A stretch of DNA of 42,392 nucleotides from an uncultured Pseudomonadota bacterium (GTDB taxonomy: Bacteria; Myxococcota_A; UBA796; SXON01): the NCBI GenBank assembly GCA_903921785.1, contig CAIXRH010000335.1, forward strand, positions 1-42,392, read 5' to 3'. The notes below the pieces were generated by a model, which saw only the letters and a list, made by a program, of their open reading frames with translations, did not search any database and was not told the DNA's origin. Below, one piece after another: positions 25,562 to 33,763 of this stretch. The position numbers were made by a program, and so were the translations under genes. The first letter of the stretch is position 1; each line of letters opens with the position of its first letter.

Positions 25562-26284
25562 ATGCCCGCCCCCACCCTCGTCCTCCTCCCCGGCCTCGAC
25601 GGCACCGGCGACCTGTTCGCCCCCTTCGTCGCGCAGCTCCGTGGCATCGAGACCGTCGTCGTCCGCTACCCGGGCGACCGCTACCTCGACGTCGCCGCCC
25701 AAGCGGAGCGCGCTGTCGCGACCCTGAACGGCCGTTCGGACCTCATCCTGCTCGGCGAGTCCTACTCCGGGCGCGTGGCCATCGAAGTGTCGCGACGCAT
25801 TCCAAACGCGATCCGCGGGTTCGTCTTCACCGCGTCCTTCCTAAGCAACCCCGCGCCGTTGCCCGCGTGGACCGCGGCCACTCTCGCCGACGCCCTGTTC
25901 CGCCTCCCGCTGCCCGACGCGGCCGTCCGCGCCATGCTCGCCGGGGGCGACGCGCCGGACACGCTCGTGCACGAGGTGCAAGCCGCCGTCCGCTCGGTGG
26001 CGCCGGAGGTCTTCGCCGCACGCGTACGCGACGTCCTCCGCAGCACCCCGCCCGACCCCCGCGGCGTCCCGCGCGTGCCCACGCTCTACCTCGCCGGCCG
26101 CGCCGACCGTCTGGTCGCGACGCGCAGCGTGCAGGACTTCCGCGACCTCGGGCTGGACGTGGAGGTGGCCACGCTCGACGCGCCGCACCTCTTGCTCCAA
26201 CGGGCTCCCGAAGCAACCGGGGAGCGCCTCGCGGCGTTCCTGGCGGCGCTTCCGGCTGACCCTCAGTTCCCGAGCACCATATAG
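25562..26284 (+). CDS. Alpha/beta hydrolase
   Basis: 240 residues. The alpha/beta fold is intact: LVLLPGLDGTGDLF (oxyanion-hole loop with PGLDG, 10-14), the nucleophile elbow LLGESYSG (Ser67), acid residue in LYLAGRADRLV (about 180) and catalytic His in DAPHLLLQRAPE (about 215). No signal peptide, so cytoplasmic. This compact lidded type occurs among esterases and thioesterase-like or 2-hydroxy acid/lactone hydrolases; substrate unknown. TACCCT ends 6 bases before the ATG. Its last 22 bases overlap the 3' end of the convergent FG-GAP gene, so its last residues (PQFPSTI) are encoded in the overlap. Confidence 0.85.
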   Translation: MPAPTLVLLPGLDGTGDLFAPFVAQLRGIETVVVRYPGDRYLDVAAQAERAVATLNGRSDLILLGESYSGRVAIEVSRRIPNAIRGFVFTASFLSNPAPLPAWTAATLADALFRLPLPDAAVRAMLAGGDAPDTLVHEVQAAVRSVAPEVFAARVRDVLRSTPPDPRGVPRVPTLYLAGRADRLVATRSVQDFRDLGLDVEVATLDAPHLLLQRAPEATGERLAAFLAALPADPQFPSTI

Positions 26285-28935
26285 ACCGCACCGGTCGCGC
26301 CCACGCCGCCGCCGCCGACCCCCGCTTGGGGCGCCGCGACCACCATGTCCGCCGCGCTGTCGCCGTCGAAGTCGCCGATGCCGAGCACGGCGCCGAAGAG
26401 ATCGCCGGAGGTCTCGCCGAGGAGGCCGCGGAAGGCCTCGGTGGAGGTGTGGGTGCCGGCGACGCCGAGCACGTCGCGATCCAGGGCGTAGACCGCGCCG
26501 ATGTCCGTGCCCACGGCGTACCACCAGTAGTAGGGGTAGGCGGCGTAGGTGTTGGAGAGCGCCGGTGCGCCCACCAGCAGGTCGGTGCGACCGTCCGAGT
26601 CCACGTCCGAAGCGAGGAGGCTGCTGCCGAAGTTGTTGCTGCCGGTGATCGTGCTGTCCGCGTCGGCGCTCTCGAGCTCGCTGCCGAGGGAGCCGGCGTC
26701 CCAGAAGACGGACACGGCGTCGGCGGTGGTGCTGCCGACCGCGAGGTCGAGCTTGCCGGAGCCGTCGAAGTTGCCGATCACCAGGGCGCCGCCGAAGTGG
26801 TCGTCCTTCGTCGAGCCGTAGAGCACCGAGGTGGCGGCGTCGTCCACGTCGACCTCGCCGCTGAGATCGTCCGCGTTCACCACGTAGACCGCGCCACCGG
26901 CGCTGGCGGCGCCAGTGACCCCGGGAGCGCCGAGCGCCACGTCGTCGTAGCCGTCGCCGTCCAGGTCGCCCGCATCGATCGCGGCGCCGAGGTAGCCCAT
27001 GTTCGACACGCCGTTGAGACGGGCCAGGTAGCTGTCCTTGTCGATCGCGCCGCCGGACGACAGGTCGTAGAGCGCCGCGGAGCCGGCGTAGGTCTTCGAG
27101 CCGTTGGTGACGATCATGTTGCCGAGGAGCACCTCGTTCACGCCGTCGCCGTCGGTGTCGATCTCGGTGACCAGCCGCATGCCGCCGTAGCTGTACGTCG
27201 CGTCGCCTTCGACGCCGATGGAGGCGTCGCCGGTGTCGAGGATGCCGCTGAGGCTGCTGCCGCCGGAGAAGACGCTGATGCTGTCGCCGCCGACCATCGC
27301 CGAGTACGGGGAGGCCGCCGCGGCGAGGTCCACCGTGCCGTCGCCGTCGTAGTCCACGAAGTGGCGGGGGAGCTCGCCGAAGTAGCTGTAGGTGTCGCCG
27401 TTGATCGTGGCCGTGTCGAGCGAGGAGACCACGCCGGTGGCGCCGATCACGTCCGCCGAGTCGAGGAGCCACACCGTGCCCGCGTACCCGGAGGACCAGC
27501 CCGCGCCGATCGCGAGGTCGTCCACGCCGTCGCCCGTGACGTCGCCCGTGCCGATGCCGGCCGCGGCGCCGAGGTAGGTCGCGCCGCTGCCGACGATCTT
27601 CGCGGAGTACACGTCGTCGACCGTGGGGTCGTCCACCACCCCGTCGCAGTCGTTGTCGACGCCGTCCCAGGTGTCGGCGGCGTCGGCGTAGACGGCGGCG
27701 TCGGTGTCGTCACAGTCGCCGCTGGCTTCGGAGTAGCCGTCGCCGTCTTCGTCCACCGTGGTGCACTGGTCGTTGGGGTCGGCCGGGGTGCCCTTGTCGG
27801 TGGCGCTGATGTGGCTGGAGGCGTCGCACCACCACGCCGTGTCGAGCGCGTCGTCCTTGTTGAGGTGATCGGGATCGAGCTCCCGGGCGACGCCGGCGGT
27901 GGCGTCCGTCCAGGAGATGGTGGCGATGGTGCGCCCGTCGACCAGCAGGGTGAGGCCGTCGCTGGAGTTCATCGAGAAGGTGGTGGGGTCGTAGGCGTAG
28001 TCGACGTGGACGTTGCCGTTGGTCACCGCGTCGGCGTTGGCGCCGACCACCGCGCGGCCCTGGCCGATGATGTCGGTGTGGCGGGAGACGACGAAGCTGT
28101 CGCCGCGGCTGTTGCGCACCTCCCACCCGTAGAGGTCGATACGGCCGGTGCCGAGGTTCGCGACCTCGAACCATTCGCCCTTGGCGTCGGCCACGGCGCC
28201 CGGCGTGGCCATGACCTCGGAGACGACCACCTCGCCCGCGAGCACGAAGTCTTCGTCGACCATGCCGTCGCAGTCCTGGTCCACCTCGTCGAGCGCTTCG
28301 TCGGCGCCGGGGTGCACCGCGCCGTTGGTGTCGTCGCAATCGTTGCCGCCGTAGGCGAGCGCCGGCCAGCCGTCGGCGTCCTGGTCGTAGTCGTTGCCGC
28401 CATCGCAGTCTTCGTCGACCCCGTTGTACCAGACCTCGTTCGCGCCCGGGTGCACCTTGGCGTCGGTGTCGTCGCAATCGTCGCCGCCGGCGCCGAGGTT
28501 GGCGAAGCCGTCGCCGTCCGCGTCGGTGGTGACGACGCCCTCGAGGCTCACGAAGGCCTGCGGGGTGGTCGGATCGTTGCTGTCCAGCTCCAAGGCGCCG
28601 TAGTGGGACGACGCATCGGGCGCGAGGAAGGTGACGGTGAGGGTGACCGACTCCCCCGGGGCCACGCGCTGCTCGCCGGCCGGAGAGACCACGAAGGCCG
28701 TGTCGGTGATCGTGCTGGTGAAGACCAGCGCGTCCTCACCGGTGGTGCACGTATTGCCGACGCTCACCTCGCCGGTGACCTCCGTGCCGGGCTCCACCCC
28801 ATCCCAATGGAGGAGCTCGGGGTCCACCGAGATGACCTGACAGCCCACCGGCGCCTCGCCGGTTTCACCCTGCGAGTCCGTGGTGTCCGTGTTCGTGGCG
28901 CACGCGGCGAGCGAGAGCAGGAGGAGAAGGCGCAT
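26263..28935 (-). CDS. Large lipoprotein: Ig-like domain, MopE motifs, lamin-tail domain and FG-GAP propeller
   Basis: 890 residues. MRLLLLLSLAAC is a lipobox (Cys12). Domain order: an ASPM/HYDIN-like sandwich (about 35-135, LLHWDGVEPGTEVTGEVSVGN ... GALELDSNDPTTPQAFVSL), two MopE-type units (GDDCDDTDAKVHPGANEVW; GNDCDDTNGAVHPGADEAL), a lamin-tail domain (about 235-370, VVVSEVMATPG ... GEWFEVANLGTGRIDLYGWEV), one more MopE unit (GDCDDTDAAVYADAADTWDGVDNDCDG), then at least seven FG-GAP loops (DVTGDGVDDLAIGA, DYDGDGTVDLAAAA, DTDGDGVNEVLLG, DLDGDGYDDVALGAPG, DVDSDGRTDLLVGAP and others). It probably sits on the outer surface and binds Ca2+. Ends convergently with the hydrolase gene, overlapping by 22 bases. 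Confidence 0.9.
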   Translation of the reverse strand: MRLLLLLSLAACATNTDTTDSQGETGEAPVGCQVISVDPELLHWDGVEPGTEVTGEVSVGNTCTTGEDALVFTSTITDTAFVVSPAGEQRVAPGESVTLTVTFLAPDASSHYGALELDSNDPTTPQAFVSLEGVVTTDADGDGFANLGAGGDDCDDTDAKVHPGANEVWYNGVDEDCDGGNDYDQDADGWPALAYGGNDCDDTNGAVHPGADEALDEVDQDCDGMVDEDFVLAGEVVVSEVMATPGAVADAKGEWFEVANLGTGRIDLYGWEVRNSRGDSFVVSRHTDIIGQGRAVVGANADAVTNGNVHVDYAYDPTTFSMNSSDGLTLLVDGRTIATISWTDATAGVARELDPDHLNKDDALDTAWWCDASSHISATDKGTPADPNDQCTTVDEDGDGYSEASGDCDDTDAAVYADAADTWDGVDNDCDGVVDDPTVDDVYSAKIVGSGATYLGAAAGIGTGDVTGDGVDDLAIGAGWSSGYAGTVWLLDSADVIGATGVVSSLDTATINGDTYSYFGELPRHFVDYDGDGTVDLAAAASPYSAMVGGDSISVFSGGSSLSGILDTGDASIGVEGDATYSYGGMRLVTEIDTDGDGVNEVLLGNMIVTNGSKTYAGSAALYDLSSGGAIDKDSYLARLNGVSNMGYLGAAIDAGDLDGDGYDDVALGAPGVTGAASAGGAVYVVNADDLSGEVDVDDAATSVLYGSTKDDHFGGALVIGNFDGSGKLDLAVGSTTADAVSVFWDAGSLGSELESADADSTITGSNNFGSSLLASDVDSDGRTDLLVGAPALSNTYAAYPYYWWYAVGTDIGAVYALDRDVLGVAGTHTSTEAFRGLLGETSGDLFGAVLGIGDFDGDSAADMVVAAPQAGVGGGGVGATGAVYMVLGN

Positions 28936-28986
28936 CAGGTGTCCGCTGGGAGGCGGATACTGTAGCCTGATTCTCCTAGACCCGCG

Positions 28987-29517
28987 CTACCCGCCGAGGA
29001 GGCCGGACTTGAGGTTCGCCGTCGGCGGCTTGGGCCCGAGGTAGATGCCCCAGACCGCCTTCATGAAGTCGGCCCCGGCGATCGTGCCCTTGGCCTTGCC
29101 GTTGACCAGGAAGGTGGTGCCGGTGCCGGGCACGTAGTCAAAACCCATGGTCTCGCCGGACTTGACCGCGGCGGGGACCCAGCCTTCCATCTTCTCCACG
29201 TCGGCCTTCAGCGGGCCGGTGGCCACGGCGCCGAAGCCCTCGTTGAAGGTCTCCAGGATCTGCTCCCGGGTGACCTCCTTGTAGATGAAGCTCATCACGA
29301 TGCGCTTCGGCTCATCCGCCGCGATGGCGGCCGACCCGTCGTGCGTCTTGTGCTCGAGGTAGAGCCCGCCGACGTACACGTCGATGTAGAACTTCTCGCG
29401 GAGGCCCATGCCGTTGAGCTGCACGGTCTTCCCGCCGAGCTCCGCGCTGTCGGGAAGGGTGACGCCAGCGAGGGAGCCCGCGTGGGCCAGGGAGGAGAGA
29501 AGAAGGAGCGTGATCAT
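28987..29517 (-). CDS. Exported chalcone-isomerase-like (Chalcone_3) domain protein
   Basis: 176 residues. MITLLLLSSLAHAGSLAG is a signal peptide. The body matches bacterial CHI-like proteins: LNGMGLREKFYIDVYVGGLYLEHK (GxGxRxxxxxxVYxxxLYL is the family signature), DEPKRIVMSFIYKEVTREQILETFNEGF, and FLVNGKAKGTIAGADFMKAVWGIYLGPKPPTANLKSGLLGG at the end. Plant-type isomerase residues are not expected in this branch, and the role is probably binding of a fatty or hydrophobic ligand in the periplasm; this is inference. It is divergent from the DEAD-box helicase gene, and 51 bases upstream of the FG-GAP/lamin-tail lipoprotein gene on the same strand. Confidence 0.88.
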   Translation of the reverse strand: MITLLLLSSLAHAGSLAGVTLPDSAELGGKTVQLNGMGLREKFYIDVYVGGLYLEHKTHDGSAAIAADEPKRIVMSFIYKEVTREQILETFNEGFGAVATGPLKADVEKMEGWVPAAVKSGETMGFDYVPGTGTTFLVNGKAKGTIAGADFMKAVWGIYLGPKPPTANLKSGLLGG

Positions 29518-29532
29518 GGTGCCTCGCGAAGT

Positions 29533-29588
29533 GCACGGGGCGGAGCGTCACCAAGGGGGGGGGACGGTGCCGCTGCGACGCCCCGTGC
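29533..29588. promoter_or_regulatory. 10-base inverted repeat in divergent intergenic region
   Basis: GCACGGGGCG at 29533-29542 and CGCCCCGTGC at 29579-29588 are perfect inverse complements separated by 36 bases. The region separates the chalcone-isomerase-like gene (start 29517) and the helicase gene. TATAGC at 29598-29603 could be a -10 box for the helicase. The arms could be operator halves or a hairpin in the leftward leader. Confidence 0.35.
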
Positions 29589-29635
29589 GGACGCGTGTAT
29601 AGCACAGAGCAGGGCAAATGGGCTACGGGGCCGCC

Positions 29636-30889
29636 ATGTCAACGTTCTCCGAGCTCGGGGTCTCTCCCGCGCTCGTGGCGGTGCTCGACGCCGCCCAACT
29701 CCTCCAGCCGACTTCGGTCCAGCGCCTCGCCATCCCCGCTTTCCTGTCCGGCAAGGCGGCCGTCGCGGTCGCCCGCACCGGCTCCGGAAAAACCCTCGCT
29801 TACGCCATCCCGCTCGTTCAGCGCACGCACGCGGTGGAAGCCGAGGAAGGGGCGGTCACCCTTCCGGCGCGCCCCCGCGCGGTCGTGCTCACTGGTACGC
29901 GCGAACTGGTCACCCAGACCACGAAGGTGATCAAGACGCTCACCCACGCCGCGCGCCTCCGCGTCCGCGCCGTCGCGGGCGGCGAGTCGGGCCACGACAC
30001 CAACCTCACGCTCAAGCAGGTCTTCGACGTGCTGGTGGCCAACCCGCCTCGCCTCGCGAAGCTCCTCGCCGACGGCAAGCTCGACCTCTCCGACGTGCGC
30101 GTCGTCGTCGTCGACGAAGCCGACACGCTCCTCTCTCCCGGGCAACGTCCGCCCGTGGAGTCGATCCTCGCCTCCACCCCCGGCGTCACCACCTGGTGGA
30201 TCTCCGCCACGCTGCCCGAGCCCATCCGCTACTGGCTCGACAAGCGTCCCGAGAAGCCCCAGTTGCTCCTGTCAAAGGACGCGCACACCTCCCCCGAGTC
30301 GGTGACGGTGAAGAACATCCCGCTCCGCGGACAGAGCCGCAGCGACGCCGCGAGCGACGTCCTCGTCTCCCTCGGGCCCACCGCCCGCGGCATCGTCTTC
30401 ACCAACCGCCGCGAAACCTGCGACGAAGCCGGCGCCGCCCTCAAGGAGCGCGGTCACGACGTGGTCGTGGTTCACGGCGGCCTTCTGCCCCGTGAGCGCG
30501 AGAAGGCGATCAAGGGGTTCGTGGCGGGCGGCGGCCGGGTGCTGGTCACGACCGAGCTCGCGGGCCGGGGCCTGGACGTCAAGGACCTCGCCTTCGTGCT
30601 GAACTATGAGCTCCCTGAGCGCGCCAGCGACTACATGCACCGCGTGGGTCGTGTCGGTCGTGTCGGCCGCGCCGGCCGCGTCATCAACCTCGTCACCGAC
30701 CGCGATCGCCACCTCCTCGGCGACGTCGAGCGGTTCGCCGCCGGCGGGAAGCTTGACACCGGCGAGCCCCTCCGCACTGCGCGCACCCGCAAGGTCACGA
30801 CGGCCCAGGGCGCGAAAGAGACGACGAAGCGTCGCGAAAAGGCGGCTCGGACCCAGGGTGGGGTCAAGGTGTTCAAGGACAAGGGCTGA
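29636..30889 (+). CDS. DEAD-box ATP-dependent RNA helicase
   Basis: 417 residues from the ATG at 29636; an in-frame ATG at 29618 is equally possible. All helicase motifs are in order: Q-motif PTSVQRLAIP (25-34), motif I ARTGSGKT (46-53), Ia GTRELVTQ, motif II DEAD (VVVDEADTLL), motif III SATLP, IV GIVFTNRRETCDE, V TTELAGRGLDVK, and VI YMHRVGRVGRVGRAG. A basic tail (RTRKVTTAQGAKETTKRREKAARTQGGVKVFKDKG) follows, as in RNA-binding tails of ribosome-biogenesis helicases. The Ia motif has GTREL for PTREL, and motif VI has one extra VGR triplet encoded by a short tandem repeat. Cytoplasmic RNA remodelling is expected. Confidence 0.93.
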   Translation: MSTFSELGVSPALVAVLDAAQLLQPTSVQRLAIPAFLSGKAAVAVARTGSGKTLAYAIPLVQRTHAVEAEEGAVTLPARPRAVVLTGTRELVTQTTKVIKTLTHAARLRVRAVAGGESGHDTNLTLKQVFDVLVANPPRLAKLLADGKLDLSDVRVVVVDEADTLLSPGQRPPVESILASTPGVTTWWISATLPEPIRYWLDKRPEKPQLLLSKDAHTSPESVTVKNIPLRGQSRSDAASDVLVSLGPTARGIVFTNRRETCDEAGAALKERGHDVVVVHGGLLPREREKAIKGFVAGGGRVLVTTELAGRGLDVKDLAFVLNYELPERASDYMHRVGRVGRVGRAGRVINLVTDRDRHLLGDVERFAAGGKLDTGEPLRTARTRKVTTAQGAKETTKRREKAARTQGGVKVFKDKG

Positions 30890-30912
30890 GGACCGTCCTG
30901 CCGGCCGGCCAG

Positions 30913-30950
30913 CGTCGGCGGTCGAGGGGCGACCGTCGGCGGGCATGGCG
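30913..30950 (+). repeat. Dispersed intergenic repeat, copy E
   Basis: GTCGGCGGTCGAGGGGCGACC then GTCGGCGGGCATGGCGGGGC fills the short convergent gap between the helicase stop (30889) and the CPBP protease stop (30962). It matches copies A and D. Placement between two convergent stops fits a REP-like or transcription-ending role. Confidence 0.55.
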
Positions 30951-30961
30951 GGGCGGGCGGG

Positions 30962-31852
30962 TCAGCCGCCGAGGCCGTGCACCTGGTGCAGGTGGTCCGT
31001 CCGCGGCCCTTCGTACAGGTACGCCGCGGCCTCCACGCAGAAGTTCATCGGCCAATGCCCGATGAAGGCCGGCCAGAAGGTCTTGCACCGCAGGCACGCC
31101 ACCGCGAGGAGGGCCGCGCCGACGAAGCTGGAGAGCATCTCGATCTCGGGCTTGCCCTTGTGGAGCATGAAGTAGCCGAAGCTGGTGATGATCACCGCCG
31201 CCCGCTTCCCGTGGGTGCGGGAGATCGCGAACAGGGCGAACCCGTGCCAGAAGAACTCTTCGCCGAGCAGGCAGGAGCCGCGGAGGAGCTGCCCGATGCA
31301 GAGCTGGTAGAAGCTCGCGCGCCCTTGCGGGTCCTGGGGGTAGAACTCCCGGAGTCCCGGGACGAAGAGCACGACCAGGAAGCTCGCCGGCACGATGATC
31401 CCGATGGCGATGGCCATCTTCGGGCCCCACCAGCGCCAGTCGCCGAGGCCGATGCCCCATTCGTCGGGCTTCACCTTGGCCACCACGAAGCCGACGATCG
31501 CCAGCGCGCCGGCGATGGCGAGGGGGGTGAGGAACTTCTGCGGGTCGTCGAGCGCCCAGTTCTTGTTCCAGTTGTCGACCTTCGCCTCGAGTTGGTTCGC
31601 CGTGACCAACGCGAAGACCACCACCATCAGCGCGGCCATGGTCTTCTTGAGGCGCTGCCCGCCGGCCATCGCCATGTAGGCGATCGGCAGGGCCATGTAG
31701 ATGGCGTCGTAGCCGGCGGCGGTGAGCCGCTCCATCTTCGGCATCATCCGCCAGTCGTAGAAGCAGGCGAGGGACACGACGATCGTCGGTCCCATCCCCG
31801 ACAACAGCTCGGGGGCCTCGAACTCGTTGATGAACGCACGCAGCCGCGACAT
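30962..31852 (-). CDS. CPBP (CAAX-like) intramembrane metalloprotease family protein
   Basis: 296 residues with about seven to eight hydrophobic segments. The CPBP/ABI signature is present: motif 1 GEEFFWHGFAL (the EExxxR motif has His for Arg), motif 2 FGYFMLH about 30 residues later, then GAALLAVACLR, and the final motif IGHWPMNF (HxxxN). The two Glu and His residues needed for a Rce1-type glutamic protease are retained. Family roles include CAAX-type processing, bacteriocin immunity and, in Myxococcota, MYXO-CTERM processing (myxosortase). The window holds at least three MYXO-CTERM-like proteins, so that substrate class is plausible, but specificity cannot be read from sequence. Divergent from the carbamoyltransferase-like gene, with a 71-base gap. 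Confidence 0.85.
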   Translation of the reverse strand: MSRLRAFINEFEAPELLSGMGPTIVVSLACFYDWRMMPKMERLTAAGYDAIYMALPIAYMAMAGGQRLKKTMAALMVVVFALVTANQLEAKVDNWNKNWALDDPQKFLTPLAIAGALAIVGFVVAKVKPDEWGIGLGDWRWWGPKMAIAIGIIVPASFLVVLFVPGLREFYPQDPQGRASFYQLCIGQLLRGSCLLGEEFFWHGFALFAISRTHGKRAAVIITSFGYFMLHKGKPEIEMLSSFVGAALLAVACLRCKTFWPAFIGHWPMNFCVEAAAYLYEGPRTDHLHQVHGLGG

Positions 31853-31923
31853 CCGCCCCGGCTACCCCGTGGGCCGTGGCCGCGCCTCCCGCACGCGGCC
31901 CCGGTGGTTACCTTCCCCGCCTC

Positions 31924-32826
31924 ATGTCGCGTACCCTGCTCACGCTCGCCGCCGCCTCCCCCGCCGAGCTCCGCGAGCTGCTCACCCGGGCGTCGCTGGT
32001 CGCCCACGATCAGCTCATCCCGCTCCGCGCCGCCGCGCCGGTGGTGGTGCTCTGCGCCGCGCCGCGGCCCTACGCCCGGATCGCGGTGCAGTCGGGCGCG
32101 GCCCGGGTCGGCCTCGTGGTGGCGACCTACACCCCCGAGGAGGTGCGGGAGCTCGGCTCCGCCGGCTCCGCGGCCGCCACCTTCGGTCGCGCCGGCCCCG
32201 GCGTCGTCCTCGTGGGGTTCGATGCCGAGTCCGCCAACGCCTTCGCCGCGGCCTCGCCCGCGCCGTCCCTGGGCGTCGACTCTGCCGGCGGCTGCACCGT
32301 CGGCGCCCTCGCCGACCTGCTCGTGCTCGAGCGCCGCGCCCCCCTCGCCGGCCACCGCCTCGCCATCGTCGGCGACGCTTCGCCCCGGTCCATCGACCTC
32401 GCGGTCGCCGTCGCGTCGCTCGGCGGCTCGGTGAGCTTCGCCCACCCGGTCGGCTTCGCGCCCGACCCGGATCGGCTCACGGTCGTGCGGGAGCGCGCGG
32501 CCGCGGTCGGCGGCGCCGTGCTCGACACCACCGAGTTGATGGACGCCCTGCGCGATGCCACCGCCATCGTCACCGAGCCTTTCCCCGCCGAGGCCGGGGA
32601 GCGGTTCCGCGGCTACGGCGTGGCGCGACACCACCTTCGCGTCTGTAAACCTGGGTACCTCCTCCTTCATCGCGCAGCCGAACGGCGCGGCCCCGAGGTG
32701 AGCGCCGCCCTGGTTGAAGACCCGGGGTGGTCCGCCCCGGCGCAACGCCAGGCCGAGTCCTGGGCGGCCGCCGCGCTGCTCTCCTGGGCCCTCCAGCCGG
32801 ATCGGCTCCGATCCGTGTTAGGGTAG
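31924..32826 (+). CDS. Ornithine carbamoyltransferase-like protein with lost substrate motifs
   Basis: 300 residues from the ATG at 31924. The fold of aspartate/ornithine carbamoyltransferases is recognisable: SRTLLTLAAASPAELRELL at the N-terminus, GGCTVGALADLLVLERR-LAGHRLAIVGDASPRSIDLAVAVASLGGSVSFAHPVGFAPD in the ornithine-binding half (as in LADLLTIxE...GLKLAYVGDGNNVANSL), and RGPEVSAALVEDPGWSAPAQRQAESWAAAALL at the end. The carbamoyl-phosphate motif STRTR is replaced by APRPYAR, and the HCLP motif by HRAAE. The protein is therefore unlikely to do the normal reaction; it may be a paralogue with a new role. The stop is 4 bases before the HMG-CoA lyase start, so the two are translationally close. 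Confidence 0.75.
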   Translation: MSRTLLTLAAASPAELRELLTRASLVAHDQLIPLRAAAPVVVLCAAPRPYARIAVQSGAARVGLVVATYTPEEVRELGSAGSAAATFGRAGPGVVLVGFDAESANAFAAASPAPSLGVDSAGGCTVGALADLLVLERRAPLAGHRLAIVGDASPRSIDLAVAVASLGGSVSFAHPVGFAPDPDRLTVVRERAAAVGGAVLDTTELMDALRDATAIVTEPFPAEAGERFRGYGVARHHLRVCKPGYLLLHRAAERRGPEVSAALVEDPGWSAPAQRQAESWAAAALLSWALQPDRLRSVLG

Positions 32827-32830
32827 GCCC

Positions 32831-33754
32831 ATGGCGTCGGTCGCGCTCTACGAAGTCTCCCCGCGGGACGGGCTGCAGAACGAAGCGGCGGTGCTCCCCA
32901 CCGCGGTGAAGGCCGAGCTGATCGGCCGGTTGGTGGCCGCGGGAGTGCAGGACATCGAGGTCACGAGCTTCGTCCGCCCGCGCTGGATCCCCCAGTTGAG
33001 CGACGCGGTGGAGCTCGTGCGCATGCTCCCGAAGGCGGAGGGCGTGCGGTATTGGGGGCTCATACCCAACCAGGTGGGGCTGGAGCGCGCGGTCGAGGGT
33101 GGCATCCGCCACGTCGCCACGTTCCTCAGCGCCAGCGAAACCCACAACAAGAAGAACGTGAACCGCACGGTCCGCGAGAGCCTCGCCAGCGTCGAGGAGG
33201 TCATCGCGGTGGCGCGGGACGAGCAGATGGCCATCCGTGGCTACATCTCCACCGTCTTCGGCTGCCCCTACGAGGGCGATGTGCCGGTGGAGAACACGCT
33301 CCGCATCGTCGACCGGCTGATGACCGCCGGGGTGGATGTGATCGCGTTGGGCGACACCACCGGCATGGCCAACCCCCGCCAGGTGCGGGAGGTCCTCGCT
33401 CGCGTCATCGCCGCCGGCGTCCCGGTGGAGCGCATCGCCGTGCACATGCACGACACGCGGGGCACGGCCCTGGCCAACGCGCTCGCCGCCTACGAGGTCG
33501 GGGTCCGGCAGTTCGATGGGTCGGTCGGCGGCATGGGCGGCTGCCCCTATGCGCCGGGCGCCAGCGGCAACGCCGCCTCGGAAGACATGGTCAACACCTT
33601 CGAGGCGATGGGCATCTCCACCGGGATCGACCTCGATCGGCTCGCCGCCGCCGGCGTATACGCCGAGGAGCAGCTCGGCCACGAGCTCCCCGGCCGCTAC
33701 CACCTCTATTGGAAGGGCGCGCGGTCTCGGGCCGCAGCGGCGCGCTCCGCCTAG
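32831..33754 (+). CDS. Hydroxymethylglutaryl-CoA lyase
   Basis: 307 residues. It would cleave HMG-CoA to acetoacetate and acetyl-CoA, the last step of leucine breakdown, in the cytoplasm. HMGL-like TIM barrel features: EVSPRDGLQNE (8-18, metal-binding Asp and Arg), QDIEVTSFVRPRWIPQLSDA, ATFLSASETHNKKNVNRT, YISTVFGCPYEGDVP, ALGDTTGMANP, HMHDTRGTALAN with the metal-binding His pair, and the catalytic-Cys loop GGMGGCPYAPGASGNAASED. Length and motif order match bacterial MvaB-type lyases. It starts 4 bases after the carbamoyltransferase-like gene, forming a two-gene unit with the FHA gene 9 bases beyond. Confidence 0.93.
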   Translation: MASVALYEVSPRDGLQNEAAVLPTAVKAELIGRLVAAGVQDIEVTSFVRPRWIPQLSDAVELVRMLPKAEGVRYWGLIPNQVGLERAVEGGIRHVATFLSASETHNKKNVNRTVRESLASVEEVIAVARDEQMAIRGYISTVFGCPYEGDVPVENTLRIVDRLMTAGVDVIALGDTTGMANPRQVREVLARVIAAGVPVERIAVHMHDTRGTALANALAAYEVGVRQFDGSVGGMGGCPYAPGASGNAASEDMVNTFEAMGISTGIDLDRLAAAGVYAEEQLGHELPGRYHLYWKGARSRAAAARSA

Positions 33755-33763
33755 CCCCCCACC

